A stretch of 64,000 bases of DNA from Oceanospirillum sediminis (GTDB lineage Bacteria; Pseudomonadota; Gammaproteobacteria; Pseudomonadales; Halomonadaceae). Positions within the stretch are counted from its first letter, which is position 1. Each line of letters starts with the position of its first letter. The translations under genes were made by a program, and so were the position numbers. Positions 1 to 9,714 of this stretch are shown here, piece after piece. The notes below the pieces were generated by a model. The model had not been told where the DNA came from. It made no database searches and saw only the letters and a list, made by a program, of their open reading frames with translations. The DNA is taken from contig NZ_JACJFM010000008.1 in NCBI RefSeq assembly GCF_014164585.1, positions 116,421-180,420 on the forward strand, written 5' to 3'.

Positions 1-996
1 CTGTGCAAACAATTTCATTTCCAGACCGGGCAGCTGGTAACGCTGTTGCGCCAAATTAAGTGCGGCCTCAGGTAATGACAGATCCAGATTGGCACTGACA
101 GGCGCCGAACCTTCAGCCTGTAGCACCAGATCCCTCACCTGTACGGCCAGTTGCTGAATACTGATTTGTTGGCTATCCATACGGGCATCCAGTGCACTGC
201 TGACAGATAACTTAACCGGAGTTGGTCCTATCAGAGGACTCTGTGCCTGCGCATTCAGCTTAAGATCACTCAGACGGTAATGCTGTTCCGACAGGTCAAG
301 ATACACCTGGCTGTTCAGATCCAGCGTTGCAGTCAGATCCGGGTTTCGGCTGGTCATGCGGGTTTTCAGGCTGAACGGAAAGTTTTTCTTCAGCGTAATG
401 CTGTCACTATGCAATTCCAGTTGCTCAATACGGGCACTGACTTGCTGGCTGTGATCGGTGAAATTCAGCTGAGTATTAGTGATATCAATACCGGCAACAG
501 CCAGCGTCAGAGGATTACCAGAGGCTGTCGGTTGATCCGCTGATGGTTCACCAGTGCCCTCATTTCCGGCTTGCTCTGGCGATTTGTCGGCCTTCGGTAT
601 GAAAACTTCCCAGTTGCCACGCCCCTGCTGATCAATCTCAATATCAGCATACAGGCCATCCAGCAGAATGCGATCCACTTCAACAGCGCCAGTAAGAAGC
701 GGCATCAGTTTCAGCTTGATACCCGCCTCATCAATGCGGGCAAACGGCTGTGCCGGATCTCTGGTCTCAGGGTGCAATACCCTGACTCCGGCAATGCGTG
801 CACCCAGCCAGGGATAAACCGAGATCTCAAGATCACCGTTCAGTTCAAGGGGTACACCGGCCTGCGCAGCCTGTTCCATGATCAGGGGTTTATAACTGTT
901 GGCATCCAGAAACTGCGTCAGATAGATCACCAGAGCGATAATGATCGCCAGCAGTATTGAAATCAGATAAGCCAGAGATTTAAACAGCAATTTCAC
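1..996 (-). CDS. AsmA family protein, 5' part (runs off window start)
   Basis: The minus strand is open from a GTG at 996 to the window edge (332 codons), so the C-terminal part lies outside. A ribosome site GGAAGG sits 8 bases before the GTG. The N-terminus is a short basic stretch and one hydrophobic helix (about residues 5-25), followed by the typical AsmA opening: a cysteine-free periplasmic segment with 'ANSYKPLI', then 'LEISVYPWLGARI' near residue 60. AsmA-like proteins are inner-membrane anchored and span the periplasm as bridge-like lipid carriers supporting outer-membrane assembly. The beta-rich repetitive sequence downstream fits. The family call is good; the exact paralogue cannot be told from the N-terminal third. 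Confidence 0.85.
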   Translation of the reverse strand, partial: MKLLFKSLAYLISILLAIIIALVIYLTQFLDANSYKPLIMEQAAQAGVPLELNGDLEISVYPWLGARIAGVRVLHPETRDPAQPFARIDEAGIKLKLMPLLTGAVEVDRILLDGLYADIEIDQQGRGNWEVFIPKADKSPEQAGNEGTGEPSADQPTASGNPLTLAVAGIDITNTQLNFTDHSQQVSARIEQLELHSDSITLKKNFPFSLKTRMTSRNPDLTATLDLNSQVYLDLSEQHYRLSDLKLNAQAQSPLIGPTPVKLSVSSALDARMDSQQISIQQLAVQVRDLVLQAEGSAPVSANLDLSLPEAALNLAQQRYQLPGLEMKLFAQ

Positions 997-1115
997 CTTA
1001 ATACCTTCCTTTGCAGCACAGGGCTGTCCGGCTATTGCAAATAGAAAAAACACAGACAATCAATGTATCTCAGAATGCCGGTATGCTTCTGTCTTTTCAA
1101 GAATAGTTCATCGCT

Positions 1116-1568
1116 TCAGCGATGATTTAATAAGTAGCCATCACTCTGCTCCGTCAACTGATAGCCCATACGCTGCAGAATAATATGATCCGGTGTCATC
1201 AGAGCATCTGCCGGAGCAATCAGGGCTGCACCCTCATCCTTTGCAGCCTGCAGCGTCAGTGCCAGTAAACGGCTGCCAACACCTCTGCGACGGGTTACCT
1301 TGCGCACACACAGATGCGACATGGCCCACTGAGTATCATCGCCCGGCTTATGAATAACCAAAGCACCGATCAGGCGTTCATTAAACAAAGCACAGTAAAA
1401 AGAACGTGTTTCATCGGCCAGCACGTTCTGGATAAAATTTTCAACGGTCACGTTTTCCTGTCCGGACTGCGATAAACGCTCGGGTTCGGCATCATGATAG
1501 ATTTTACTGAGTTGCTCCAGCAGCGCCGGATCTGAGGTGTCATGCAGTGTCTGAAGTAAAACGGGCAT
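1116..1568 (-). CDS. PanM/PanZ-like GNAT acetyltransferase
   Basis: A 150-residue single-domain GNAT protein. Residues about 60-66 read 'ALFNERL' and about 85-100 read 'LCVRKVTRRRGVGSRLL'. The second segment is the acetyl-CoA pyrophosphate loop (RRxGxG/A type). Both segments closely resemble E. coli PanM (PanZ), which binds acetyl-CoA and promotes autocleavage of aspartate decarboxylase PanD in pantothenate synthesis. PanM is slightly shorter (127 residues); this protein has a longer N-terminus. The start at 1568 follows GGAG at suitable spacing. It stands alone, divergent from hisB. Membership of the PanM/PanZ family is likely; control of PanD here is inference from the family. Confidence 0.7.
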   Translation of the reverse strand: MPVLLQTLHDTSDPALLEQLSKIYHDAEPERLSQSGQENVTVENFIQNVLADETRSFYCALFNERLIGALVIHKPGDDTQWAMSHLCVRKVTRRRGVGSRLLALTLQAAKDEGAALIAPADALMTPDHIILQRMGYQLTEQSDGYLLNHR

Positions 1569-1734
1569 ATCAAGTCTCCGTAAACCCTGAGTTGATTTCG
1601 ACCGGAATAATCACCGGAAATAACACCCGGACAGGCGTTATATGCTTGTAAACGTCGATGCATTGTAGCGGATAGCCATCGGTATTCTCTATAATTCAAA
1701 TTCTTTTGATAATAAGCATCCTCCGGAGATCATA

Positions 1735-2328
1735 ATGGCGGAGCGTACCGCAAGCGTAGAGCGTAACACCCTGGAGACCCAGATTAAGGTTTCCGTGAAT
1801 CTTGATGGCACAGGTAAACTGAATATAGATACCGGTGTGCCCTTTCTTGAACATATGATCGACCAGATTGCCCGTCATGGCCTGATTGATATGGATATTG
1901 TCGCGAAAGGCGATCTGCATATCGACGATCACCATACGGTAGAAGATCTGGGCATTACTCTGGGCCAGGCCTTTGCTAAAGCCGTCGGCGATAAAAAAGG
2001 TATGACCCGCTATGGCCACGCCTATGTGCCTCTGGATGAAGCCCTGTCCCGTGTGGTTATCGATTTCTCAGGCCGTGCAGGTCTGTTTATGAATGTCGAG
2101 TTTACCCGCGGTAGTATTGGTAAATTCGATACTCAGCTGTTTTCAGAGTTCTTTCATGGCTTTGTGAATCATGCCGATGTCACACTGCATATTGATAATC
2201 TGAAGGGCTACAACGCTCACCATCAGGCTGAAACTATTTTTAAAGCCTTTGGTCGTGCGTTACGTATGGCTCTGACAGAAGACCCGAGAATGGCCGGAAT
2301 GATGCCTTCTACCAAAGGCAGTCTGTAA
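1735..2328 (+). CDS. hisB: Imidazoleglycerol-phosphate dehydratase
   Basis: The 197-residue protein has the length of monofunctional HisB and its hallmark metal-binding repeats: '[13 protein letters not shown]' (about 38-50), 'HHTVEDLGI' (about 66-74) and '[15 protein letters not shown]' near residues 162-176. It dehydrates imidazole glycerol phosphate to imidazole acetol phosphate, the sixth step of histidine synthesis, in the cytoplasm. It lacks the phosphatase domain fused in enterobacterial HisB, as in pseudomonads. CGGAG lies about 8 bases upstream of the ATG. It is followed 89 bases later by hisH, so it heads the his cluster. Confidence 0.97.
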   Translation: MAERTASVERNTLETQIKVSVNLDGTGKLNIDTGVPFLEHMIDQIARHGLIDMDIVAKGDLHIDDHHTVEDLGITLGQAFAKAVGDKKGMTRYGHAYVPLDEALSRVVIDFSGRAGLFMNVEFTRGSIGKFDTQLFSEFFHGFVNHADVTLHIDNLKGYNAHHQAETIFKAFGRALRMALTEDPRMAGMMPSTKGSL

Positions 2329-2417
2329 GCATTTCTGAGTCACAGGCAGCCTGATCTGCCTGATTTGCCCTGACTGGAAAACCTGACCAGCCAGGGCAAG
2401 CTAATAACAGGACAAAC

Positions 2418-3068
2418 ATGATGAAAACAATTGCAGTGATCGATTACGGTATGGGCAATCTGCACTCCGTATCGAAAGCGCTGGAACATGTCGCCAATGA
2501 TCAGCAGGTTATTGTCACTTCTGACCCGGAAGTGATTCGTAATGCTGAACATGTGGTGCTACCCGGAGTGGGTGCTATCCGGGATTGTATGGCTGAGATC
2601 CGCCGTCTGGGTGTGGATAAAGTGGTCCGGGAAAATATCGCCTCAGGCAAACCTTTTCTGGGCATCTGTGTCGGTTATCAGGCTTTAATGCAGGATAGCG
2701 AGGAGAATGATGGTGTTGACTGCCTGGCTCAGTTTGATGGCCATGTGCGCTTTTTCGGCGACCCTCTGCTGGATGAGCAGGGTGAAAAACTGAAAGTGCC
2801 TCATATGGGCTGGAATAAGGTCAGACAGAGTGGTAACCATCCGATCTGGCAGGGTATTGAAGATGACACCCGCTTCTACTTTGTCCACAGCTACTATGTA
2901 GAAGCCGGTAATCCGGCTCAGGTCATTGGCGAAACCACCTATGGTAAAACCTGCCATGTGGCACTGGCCCACGATAACGTAGTGGCCGTACAGTTCCACC
3001 CGGAAAAAAGCCACCACGCCGGTCTTCAGCTGCTGAAGAACTTTGCCGGGTGGAATGGTCAGGTCTGA
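2418..3068 (+). CDS. hisH: Imidazole glycerol phosphate synthase, glutaminase subunit
   Basis: A 216-residue class I glutamine amidotransferase. The nucleophile lies in 'GICVGYQ' (Cys near 84); the oxyanion-region motif is 'VLPGVGA', and the His/Glu of the triad are in 'QFHPEKS' near residue 198. HisH releases ammonia from glutamine and passes it to HisF, which makes IGP and AICAR. Two ATGs are adjacent (2418, 2421); ACAGGAC precedes them. Its partner hisF follows after 116 bases, but the usual intervening gene hisA is not there. Confidence 0.97.
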   Translation: MMKTIAVIDYGMGNLHSVSKALEHVANDQQVIVTSDPEVIRNAEHVVLPGVGAIRDCMAEIRRLGVDKVVRENIASGKPFLGICVGYQALMQDSEENDGVDCLAQFDGHVRFFGDPLLDEQGEKLKVPHMGWNKVRQSGNHPIWQGIEDDTRFYFVHSYYVEAGNPAQVIGETTYGKTCHVALAHDNVVAVQFHPEKSHHAGLQLLKNFAGWNGQV

Positions 3069-3184
3069 TCACCGGACACCGCGATAAAACCCTGTCTGTC
3101 AGCCTGTACAGTTACTGTAACCGCTGACAGTCACAGACATCGACAGATTGGCCCTAGGGCCTGCAAGAGCGACAGGAGCCTGAG

Positions 3185-3958
3185 ATGGCACTGGCAAAAC
3201 GAATTATTCCATGTCTGGATGTGGATAAAGGCCGCGTTGTAAAAGGCGTGAACTTTGTTGACATCCGCGATGCCGGTAACCCGGTTGAAGTAGCTAAGCG
3301 TTACAACGAACAGGGTGCCGATGAGATCACCTTCCTGGACATTACCGCCAGTAATGAAGACCGCGACACCACGGTACATATGGTTGAAGAGATTGCCAGT
3401 GAGGTATTTATCCCTCTGACAGTCGGTGGCGGTATCCGCAGTTGCGATGATATTCGCCGCATGCTGAATGCGGGCGCTGATAAGGTAGGTATTAACACCG
3501 CTGCGGTGTTTAACCCTGATTTTGTCCGGGAAGCAGCCGAACGCTTTGGCAGTCAGTGCATTGTTGTCGCCATCGACTGCAAACGCGTCAGCGCAGAAGG
3601 AGAGCCTGGCCGCTGGGAGATATTTACCCACGGAGGCCGTAAGCCAACAGGTATTGATGCCGTTGAATGGGCGGTCAAAATGACTGAATACGGTGCCGGT
3701 GAAATTCTGCTGACCAGTATGGACCGGGATGGCACTAAAAACGGTTTTGATCTGGAAGTGACCAGTGCTATCAGTAACGCCACTCCGGTTCCGGTTATTG
3801 CATCAGGTGGTGTTGGCAACCTGCAGCACCTGGCCGATGGTGTACTGAAAGGCCATGCTGATGCCGTACTTGCAGCCAGTATTTTCCACTTCGGTGAATA
3901 TACCGTTCCGGAAGCCAAAGCCTATATGGCTGCTCAGGGTATTGAGATGCGCCTGTAA
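3185..3958 (+). CDS. hisF: Imidazole glycerol phosphate synthase, cyclase subunit
   Basis: A 257-residue TIM barrel of normal HisF length. It shows '[18 protein letters not shown]' at residues 4-21 (catalytic Asp 11), phosphate-binding loops 'TVGGGIRS' and 'IASGGVGN', and the second catalytic Asp in '[12 protein letters not shown]'. With HisH it converts PRFAR to imidazole glycerol phosphate and AICAR, the branch to purines. AGGAG sits 8 bases before the ATG. A strong terminator follows at 4029. Confidence 0.97.
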   Translation: MALAKRIIPCLDVDKGRVVKGVNFVDIRDAGNPVEVAKRYNEQGADEITFLDITASNEDRDTTVHMVEEIASEVFIPLTVGGGIRSCDDIRRMLNAGADKVGINTAAVFNPDFVREAAERFGSQCIVVAIDCKRVSAEGEPGRWEIFTHGGRKPTGIDAVEWAVKMTEYGAGEILLTSMDRDGTKNGFDLEVTSAISNATPVPVIASGGVGNLQHLADGVLKGHADAVLAASIFHFGEYTVPEAKAYMAAQGIEMRL

Positions 3959-4028
3959 CCGGCTTAGTGCTGAATGACAGAGCTTTTAAGACTCTGACAG
4001 AGGCTTACAAAGTAAATACCTGATGAAT

Positions 4029-4073
4029 AAAAAACCGGATAGTGAGGTCTTATGATCTGTATCCGGTTTTTTT
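4029..4073 (+). terminator. Rho-independent terminator after hisF
   Basis: Six A residues plus CCGGATA pair with TATCCGG plus a run of seven T, with an 18-base loop between. The stem is symmetric with A and T tails, so it can act on both strands. It closes the his cluster. Confidence 0.85.
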
Positions 4074-4233
4074 ATGGTTAGCTTCTGTCACTATCAATGC
4101 CTGGGCCTGCTCAGGCAGATCAACCCGCTTGTTATCAGAAGCACTGTTATGAGTCACTCTGTTGTGGATACTCTGTCAATACCACTGCAGATGGACACCC
4201 ACTGACCATCATGATCCGATCAGAGATCCTGTT

Positions 4234-7062
4234 ATGCTGAAAACGCTGAAGTTGTTTTTTCTGTTAGTCTTTCTGCCTTTTGTATTACTGGCAGTGATCT
4301 GGTTCAGCCGTTCACTCTGGTTGCTGCCTGCAATCAATCAGGCTTTTGAGGGACAACCGATACAGATCAGTCAGCTGGATATTTACTCTCCTCTGCAGCT
4401 ATCCAGCGCCGAACTTGACCTGAAACACCTGGGCACACTGCAGCTGAAAAACCTGATTTACCATCCAGACAGAGACCAGATTACAGTTCATCAGCTGCAG
4501 TTTCAGCCCGTATTACAGAGCCCGGACAATACCAAATCGTCTCCGACCACACTGACTGAACTGCTACAAACTCTGCCCGAGTACCCGGCACTGGTGTACC
4601 AGCAGCTTGAAAATCTGCGTCTGCAAACCGGACTGACCCATTTCCGTGTCAGAGATATTCAGCTGGATCTGCCGGTAGCAGAGAACCTGGCTGTCGATAG
4701 CCCTGTCAGCGCCCGGTTATCCACAGAGCTGATTTATCAACAGGGGCAATGGATCTTTAAACTGATCAGTGAACAACCACTGATCTCTGAGCTGCAACTG
4801 ATTTTATCCGATAGCACCCTTGTTACCCTGGAACTCCCTCTGGAGAGTAATCGCCAGCAGCTACAGCAATGGCTATCCCCCCTGATTGCCGAATCAGACA
4901 GCACGGATCATTCTGCCGATTCAAACTCTGGCACCATAGCAGAGACAACACAGGAACGTTTAACCCAGGATCAGCTGGCACAGCTGTTTCAGCCCGCTTA
5001 CTGGCAGGATAAAACCATCAGCCTGCAGGCCAGGCTCGGCCAGACTCAGTTGAACGGCCAGTTCAACGCTTATCTGCCAGATTCACCCATGCAGACCGCT
5101 CACTGCCGCTTACGCCTGCAAAACAGAACGCAGCTTGATTTTCAGCTTGACCTGAGCAGCGCGATTGTTGAACTCCTGCCACGGGCTCTGCCTGAACTGA
5201 GCTATCAGGGAGCTTGCCTGAATCAGCTTGCTGGATTAGCACCGACGACAATGCCTCTGGAGCCATCCGGGCAGACGCCATACCAGTTTGAACTCACCCC
5301 AGGACAAGGAAAACTACAACCAGAAAGCGGGCGCTGGACAGCAGATCTGGTACAGAAAACCCTGACCGGAGACAGCCTGCAGCTGCACAGTGAATATCAA
5401 CGCCAGGAAAGTATAGAAGGCGGCAGTGGAGCCATTCAGTTACAACCCGTCTCCCTGGATATTCAGGCCAGCCAGCTCAATCTGGCTCTGTTATCGGATC
5501 CTCAGCCATCTTCCAGTACGGATAACCAGATCACCACCGAACCAGCCTCTCACTGGCAATTCAGTAGCAATCTCAATCTGGCTCTGACCAGTCAGGCCAG
5601 GTTAAATACTGCCAGTCAGGATCGCTGGCTGTTAGATCAGACAACAGAGCCACCTCATCCTGATCAGATCAATGCAGACGCAGCCACAGGCTCAGTACCT
5701 TCTCAGCCAAGGGCTCAATCACTGGCTCAGCAACTGAGTCAATGGTTGTTACCGGGTCAGCAGATTCCGATTCAGCTGACCGGTGGCGGCCAGTTAAAGC
5801 TGAACAACTCACAAAACCAGTTGAGTTATAAAAGCGACAGCACGCCTTTTGTGCTGGATATCGGCAAGACCGGATTAAACCATCAGATGCAGTTGTACTC
5901 CGGTCGTTTAACAGTAACACCTGACATCCGCTGGCAGTGGAATACTCAAACCGGCACACTGAACCTGCCCTCGGAATTGCGCATGAAGCTGGCACACCCA
6001 CAGCTTGTCGGTATTCAGGATATTCAGTTACAGAACAATATGGCTCTGACAATCTCACATGCCGGACAGTTCAGCTGGAAGCTACAGGGTAATGGAGACA
6101 GTGCCCCTATGGCCATTGAGTATCAACTGACAGGCAGTCAGAATCAGCCTCCTTCCGGCCAGATAAAAAGTGCCCGTAGCCTGCTGCTGGGGGATCTTGC
6201 CCGAAGTATCAACTTACCGGAAGAACTGACACTGGATACCGGTGAGTTGGAATGGCAGGCCGATATTCAATCCCCGGAAGCCATATCTGCACAGATCAGT
6301 ATTCGGGAAATGAGTGGACAATATCAGGGCTATCAGATCAATAAACTCAGCACCGAATTGCCTCTGATCCTGAAAGAGCAGCGTATTCATTTACAACCCA
6401 CGCAACTTACCGCTGAGCGCGCGTTTACCGGTGTCGAATTAACCTCACTCACAACCGGACTGACAGGATATTACACCTTAACGCCCGGAACAGAAGCAGA
6501 GCAAAAGCCTTTCCGGATCACACTGACAGACGGACAGGCTGAAGCCTTTGATGGTTCATTAAGCTTTGATCAGCTGAGTTACCCTTTTACCCCTCGTCCG
6601 GTACAGATTCAGCTCAGAGAAATAAATATCCAGAAACTGATTAACCTGGCAGAAAGCCAGCAGATCAGTGTGACAGGCCAGTTATCCGGAGACCTGCCCG
6701 TAAGACTCTATGATGATGGCACAGAGATTCAACAAGGGCAGATTTATACCACAGGAACAGGTGAGCTGATCCTGCAACGTAACCCGGCATGGCAGTCGAT
6801 GCTGGAACAGAATCAGACACTGGGAGCCAGTCTGCGCCACCTGAATCACCTGCATTACGATAGCCTGAGTGGCCTGATAGACATGAATAAAACCGGTAAT
6901 CTGCTGATGCAGATTAAAGTCTCTGGCGAAAACCGGGCTGAACGACAGCCGGTTCGACTTAATTTTAATGTGGAACAGAATATCCTTACGTTACTCAAAG
7001 CATTAAGATTAAGCGAACAGATCAGCCAAACGCTGGATAAAACCGTACAAAGGAAATACTGA
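4234..7062 (+). CDS. ydbH: YdbH-like intermembrane lipid transport protein
   Basis: A 942-residue protein starting at the ATG at 4234 (a longer frame opens at 4162, but the hydrophobic N-terminus begins here). One signal-anchor helix covers about residues 4-26. The rest is a long periplasmic, beta-rich, cysteine-poor region typical of AsmA-like bridge proteins. Immediate partners are a YnbE-type lipoprotein one base after its stop and a YdbL protein. In E. coli the YdbH-YnbE pair spans the envelope and is redundant with TamB and YhdP in phospholipid delivery to the outer membrane. The call rests mainly on this conserved three-gene arrangement plus architecture. Confidence 0.85.
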   Translation: MLKTLKLFFLLVFLPFVLLAVIWFSRSLWLLPAINQAFEGQPIQISQLDIYSPLQLSSAELDLKHLGTLQLKNLIYHPDRDQITVHQLQFQPVLQSPDNTKSSPTTLTELLQTLPEYPALVYQQLENLRLQTGLTHFRVRDIQLDLPVAENLAVDSPVSARLSTELIYQQGQWIFKLISEQPLISELQLILSDSTLVTLELPLESNRQQLQQWLSPLIAESDSTDHSADSNSGTIAETTQERLTQDQLAQLFQPAYWQDKTISLQARLGQTQLNGQFNAYLPDSPMQTAHCRLRLQNRTQLDFQLDLSSAIVELLPRALPELSYQGACLNQLAGLAPTTMPLEPSGQTPYQFELTPGQGKLQPESGRWTADLVQKTLTGDSLQLHSEYQRQESIEGGSGAIQLQPVSLDIQASQLNLALLSDPQPSSSTDNQITTEPASHWQFSSNLNLALTSQARLNTASQDRWLLDQTTEPPHPDQINADAATGSVPSQPRAQSLAQQLSQWLLPGQQIPIQLTGGGQLKLNNSQNQLSYKSDSTPFVLDIGKTGLNHQMQLYSGRLTVTPDIRWQWNTQTGTLNLPSELRMKLAHPQLVGIQDIQLQNNMALTISHAGQFSWKLQGNGDSAPMAIEYQLTGSQNQPPSGQIKSARSLLLGDLARSINLPEELTLDTGELEWQADIQSPEAISAQISIREMSGQYQGYQINKLSTELPLILKEQRIHLQPTQLTAERAFTGVELTSLTTGLTGYYTLTPGTEAEQKPFRITLTDGQAEAFDGSLSFDQLSYPFTPRPVQIQLREINIQKLINLAESQQISVTGQLSGDLPVRLYDDGTEIQQGQIYTTGTGELILQRNPAWQSMLEQNQTLGASLRHLNHLHYDSLSGLIDMNKTGNLLMQIKVSGENRAERQPVRLNFNVEQNILTLLKALRLSEQISQTLDKTVQRKY

Positions 7063-7063
7063 T

Positions 7064-7246
7064 ATGGTACGACTGCTCATCCCATTGCTGGCACTGGGCT
7101 GGCTCACCGCCTGCACACCCAAAATTGAAGTGGCAGCAAAAGAGCCCATCACCATCAATCTGAACGTCAAAATTGACCATGAGATCCGCGTGAAAGTGGA
7201 TAAACAACTGGATGACCTGTTCAGCGAGAACAGTGACCTGTTTTAA
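7064..7246 (+). CDS. ynbE: YnbE-like outer-membrane lipoprotein
   Basis: A 60-residue lipoprotein. A hydrophobic signal ends in a lipobox with 'LTACTPKIEVAA'; Cys 17 becomes the lipidated residue. The body carries 'EPITINLNVKIDHEI', essentially the signature of E. coli YnbE, and ends in 'SDLF' as that protein does. In E. coli YnbE multimerises by beta-strand augmentation at the outer-membrane end of YdbH to complete the lipid bridge. It begins one base after ydbH stops, so the two are translationally coupled. Confidence 0.92.
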   Translation: MVRLLIPLLALGWLTACTPKIEVAAKEPITINLNVKIDHEIRVKVDKQLDDLFSENSDLF

Positions 7247-7257
7247 GGAGTCTGATT

Positions 7258-7584
7258 ATGAAATTAGTTAAACAATTTGCCAGTATCCTGCTGATCTCTC
7301 TGGCTATGATGCAGGCTGTTATGGCAGACGAACTGGATCAGGCAAAAAACAATGGCTGGGTCGGTGAACGTTACACGGGCTATCTGGGTATCATCAGTCA
7401 GGCCCAGAAAGTTAAACCTATGGTTGATAGCGTCAATGCTCAGCGCAAAGCTCATTATAAGAAACTGGCGATAGACAACGGCATTCCTTTACAGGAAGTG
7501 GAAAAGCTGGCCGGTAAAAAAGTGATTAACAAAACCCGATCAGGACACTTTATCGATCTGGGCAATGGCTGGGTTAAAAAGTAA
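7258..7584 (+). CDS. ydbL: YdbL family periplasmic protein (DUF1318)
   Basis: A 108-residue exported protein with a Sec signal peptide (cleavage after about residue 23, 'VMA/DE'). The mature part has 'GWVGERYTGYLGI', the repeated 'VNAQRKAHYKKLA', and a tail containing 'NKTRSGHFIDLGNGWV', all as in YdbL/DUF1318. It is the third gene of the ydbH-ynbE-ydbL operon; E. coli YdbL is reported to modulate YdbH-YnbE complex formation. AAGGAG lies about 8 bases before the ATG. A terminator follows. Confidence 0.9.
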   Translation: MKLVKQFASILLISLAMMQAVMADELDQAKNNGWVGERYTGYLGIISQAQKVKPMVDSVNAQRKAHYKKLAIDNGIPLQEVEKLAGKKVINKTRSGHFIDLGNGWVKK

Positions 7585-7593
7585 AGTATATTC

Positions 7594-7626
7594 TGGCCTG
7601 TGGCTGACAAAGCACAGGCCATTTTG
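7594..7626 (+). terminator. Terminator after ydbL
   Basis: The arms TGGCCTGTG and CACAGGCCA form a perfect 9-bp stem with a 10-base loop, followed by TTTTG. It lies 10 bases after the ydbL stop. Confidence 0.8.
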
Positions 7627-7667
7627 ACAGGTTTAGTTCGGATAGTATTACCCATACATTCCTTGAA

Positions 7668-7701
7668 AGGAAACGGGATCAAAGCTTTTGCACTGATCCC
7701 G
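7668..7701 (-). terminator. Terminator of the SDR gene (minus strand)
   Basis: Read on the minus strand, CGGGATCA pairs with TGATCCCG across a 12-base loop and is followed by TTTCCTTTC. It lies 28 bases beyond the stop of the minus-strand SDR gene. Confidence 0.65.
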
Positions 7702-7728
7702 GAGAAGTGTTTTCACCAGTAATGAGAT

Positions 7729-8592
7729 TTACACCCTGGTTTGTTCCAATGCACTCAGCCCCAGGGCCTGCATCAATTGAGATTGAATCGGAGCTATGTG
7801 GTTATTGGCTACATCTGCACCAAAGCTGTTACCCACAACAACTCTCTTATCCCTTTTCCCTCTGGGCTGCTTAATCAGTGCAAAGATGCTGTTAGCAACA
7901 TCAACAGGTTGCGGCGCATTCTTACCCTGGAACATAGAGGCAATGGTTGAGCTAATTGCAGCAGGTAGCTCGGCAACGTCACCGTAAGTATTTACCCGCT
8001 CTGGCTGCTTAGGGGCAATTGCGCTGGTGTACATATTAGTTGGATAGGCACCAGGTTGAACCAGGACAACATCAATTCCCAGCTGAGACAACTCATATGA
8101 GAAGCTATCTGTCATGGCTTCAACAGCATATTTGCTCGCACCATAAAGCCCAAAGAACGGGAGCGTCACCCTCCCCAGTATCGAACCGATATTAATAATC
8201 AGGCCTTCATGACATTCACGCATTGAAGGCAGAACCGCCTGAGTTACCCGAAATATGCCCAGAACATTCACATCAAACATCGCCTGTATCTGGTCAGCGC
8301 CAAAACTTTCAGAAATCCCTGAGGCAGCAATTCCTGCGTTATTAACCAGAACGTCTATTTTGTCTTCATTTTGCAGTATAGTATCAACGGCTGTCTGTAC
8401 TGATTTGTCATCTGTCACATCAAGCTCATGTACTTTGGCACCGGCCTCAGACAACTCTTTAGCCACTGAGGCGTTTTTTCCATTAATATCCCGCATCGTT
8501 GCATAAACAGTGTACTGTTCAGATAGCAATTTCAGTGCGGTTAAACGACCGAATCCACTTGAAGCACCAGTAATCAGTATGACCTTCGACAT
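7729..8592 (-). CDS. SDR family oxidoreductase
   Basis: A 287-residue classical short-chain dehydrogenase. It shows the nucleotide-binding 'TGASSGFGR' (residues 9-17), 'LVNNAG', the catalytic Ser region 'IINIGSILGR', and the active-site pair in 'YGASKYAVEA' (Tyr/Lys). The start is the ATG at 8592, preceded by GAGGAAAT; the open frame extends 62 codons further upstream without a better start. Substrate is unknown. It is divergent from a LysR gene 119 bases away, which is its likely regulator. The pair is followed by a second SDR/LysR pair with the same layout. Confidence 0.9.
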   Translation of the reverse strand: MSKVILITGASSGFGRLTALKLLSEQYTVYATMRDINGKNASVAKELSEAGAKVHELDVTDDKSVQTAVDTILQNEDKIDVLVNNAGIAASGISESFGADQIQAMFDVNVLGIFRVTQAVLPSMRECHEGLIINIGSILGRVTLPFFGLYGASKYAVEAMTDSFSYELSQLGIDVVLVQPGAYPTNMYTSAIAPKQPERVNTYGDVAELPAAISSTIASMFQGKNAPQPVDVANSIFALIKQPRGKRDKRVVVGNSFGADVANNHIAPIQSQLMQALGLSALEQTRV

Positions 8593-8711
8593 AATATTTC
8601 CTCTTCCAGAGTAAGTAACAGGTATTTGAATAACTGTGGAAGTAGTATTTCTTTTTCTTAAATCGCAAAAAACAGTAAATTGAACACAGGACTTGTGCTT
8701 AAATTTCACAA

Positions 8712-9590
8712 ATGAAGATTGGAACTCCTCTGGAAGTATTCGTAAAAGTTGTTGAGCTGGGCAGTTTCTCTGAAGCATCCCGGTATTTTGACGTCACCCC
8801 ATCAGCCATATCCCGACAGATATCACAAATTGAAGATGAACTTGGCGCTCGGCTATTTTACCGAACCACGCGCAAGCAAAGCCTGACAGAATCCGGAGAG
8901 ATTTATCATAGCTATGCGTTACGCATTAATGCTGAGATGAGTGCAGCAAAGTTAGCAGTGAGCCAGCTTACCGAACGTCCGAGAGGTATTCTGCATGTCA
9001 CCGCAGAAAAAGACTTTGCAGAAACCTTCATCCTGCCGTTATTGCCAGAATTTTTCTCCTGCTTTCCAGAAGTAGATTTACAACTGTCACTGGATACCAG
9101 ACTGGTCGATCTTGTAGAGGACGCGATTGATATAGCGATTCGTGTCGGCCATTTGAACGATTCCAGTCTGGTGGCAAGAAAACTGATGAGCAGTCCATCG
9201 GTAGTCTGTGCTAGCCCTGCTTATTTTAAAAAACAGGGACAGCCTGCTGATATTCAGGCTCTGGGCCAGCACAACTGCCTGTCATTTCGTACAACTGCCA
9301 GTCAGTTATTATGGCGATTAGGTCAGCATAGCCAGTTTGAAGAGGTCCGGGTTAACGGTAATTTCAGAGCCAATAGCTTATCAATTCTGAGAGATGCTGC
9401 GGTTATGGGATTAGGCGTTATCTATATACCTCAGTGGTTTGTGCAGAAGGAGATCAATGAAGGCCTGTTGCAGGTACTGAACTTTGAATCACAGGAGACC
9501 CCTGTCTATGCTGTGTTTGCCAATAATCGGCAACTTGCTCCCAAAGTAAGAGTATTTATCGATTTTCTGGCAGAGCACCTTTCACGATAA
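8712..9590 (+). CDS. LysR family transcriptional regulator
   Basis: A 292-residue LysR protein. The N-terminal winged helix has 'FVKVVELGSFSEASRYFDV' with the recognition helix 'SAISRQISQIEDELG', then a substrate-binding domain containing 'DLVEDAIDIAIRVG' and 'DSSLVARKL' (the CrgA-like subgroup). No clear ribosome site precedes the ATG. It is divergent from the SDR gene 7729-8592 and probably controls it and itself from the shared 119-base gap. The effector is unknown. Confidence 0.93.
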   Translation: MKIGTPLEVFVKVVELGSFSEASRYFDVTPSAISRQISQIEDELGARLFYRTTRKQSLTESGEIYHSYALRINAEMSAAKLAVSQLTERPRGILHVTAEKDFAETFILPLLPEFFSCFPEVDLQLSLDTRLVDLVEDAIDIAIRVGHLNDSSLVARKLMSSPSVVCASPAYFKKQGQPADIQALGQHNCLSFRTTASQLLWRLGQHSQFEEVRVNGNFRANSLSILRDAAVMGLGVIYIPQWFVQKEINEGLLQVLNFESQETPVYAVFANNRQLAPKVRVFIDFLAEHLSR

Positions 9591-9714
9591 ATGTCCTGGA
9601 TAAACGAAACTAACGGATGGGATAAGCGAAGCACTGTCTGACATCAGCTTCAATAGTCAGAAGATACCTCGCAGTTTTTCAACAAATGAATGTTACCGGG
9701 ATTACAGACAGTCT

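Noticed and set aside
280..960. Two plus-strand open frames of 87 and 129 residues
   Set aside because: They are antisense to the AsmA frame, which is open across the whole interval with a proper start, ribosome site and family pattern.
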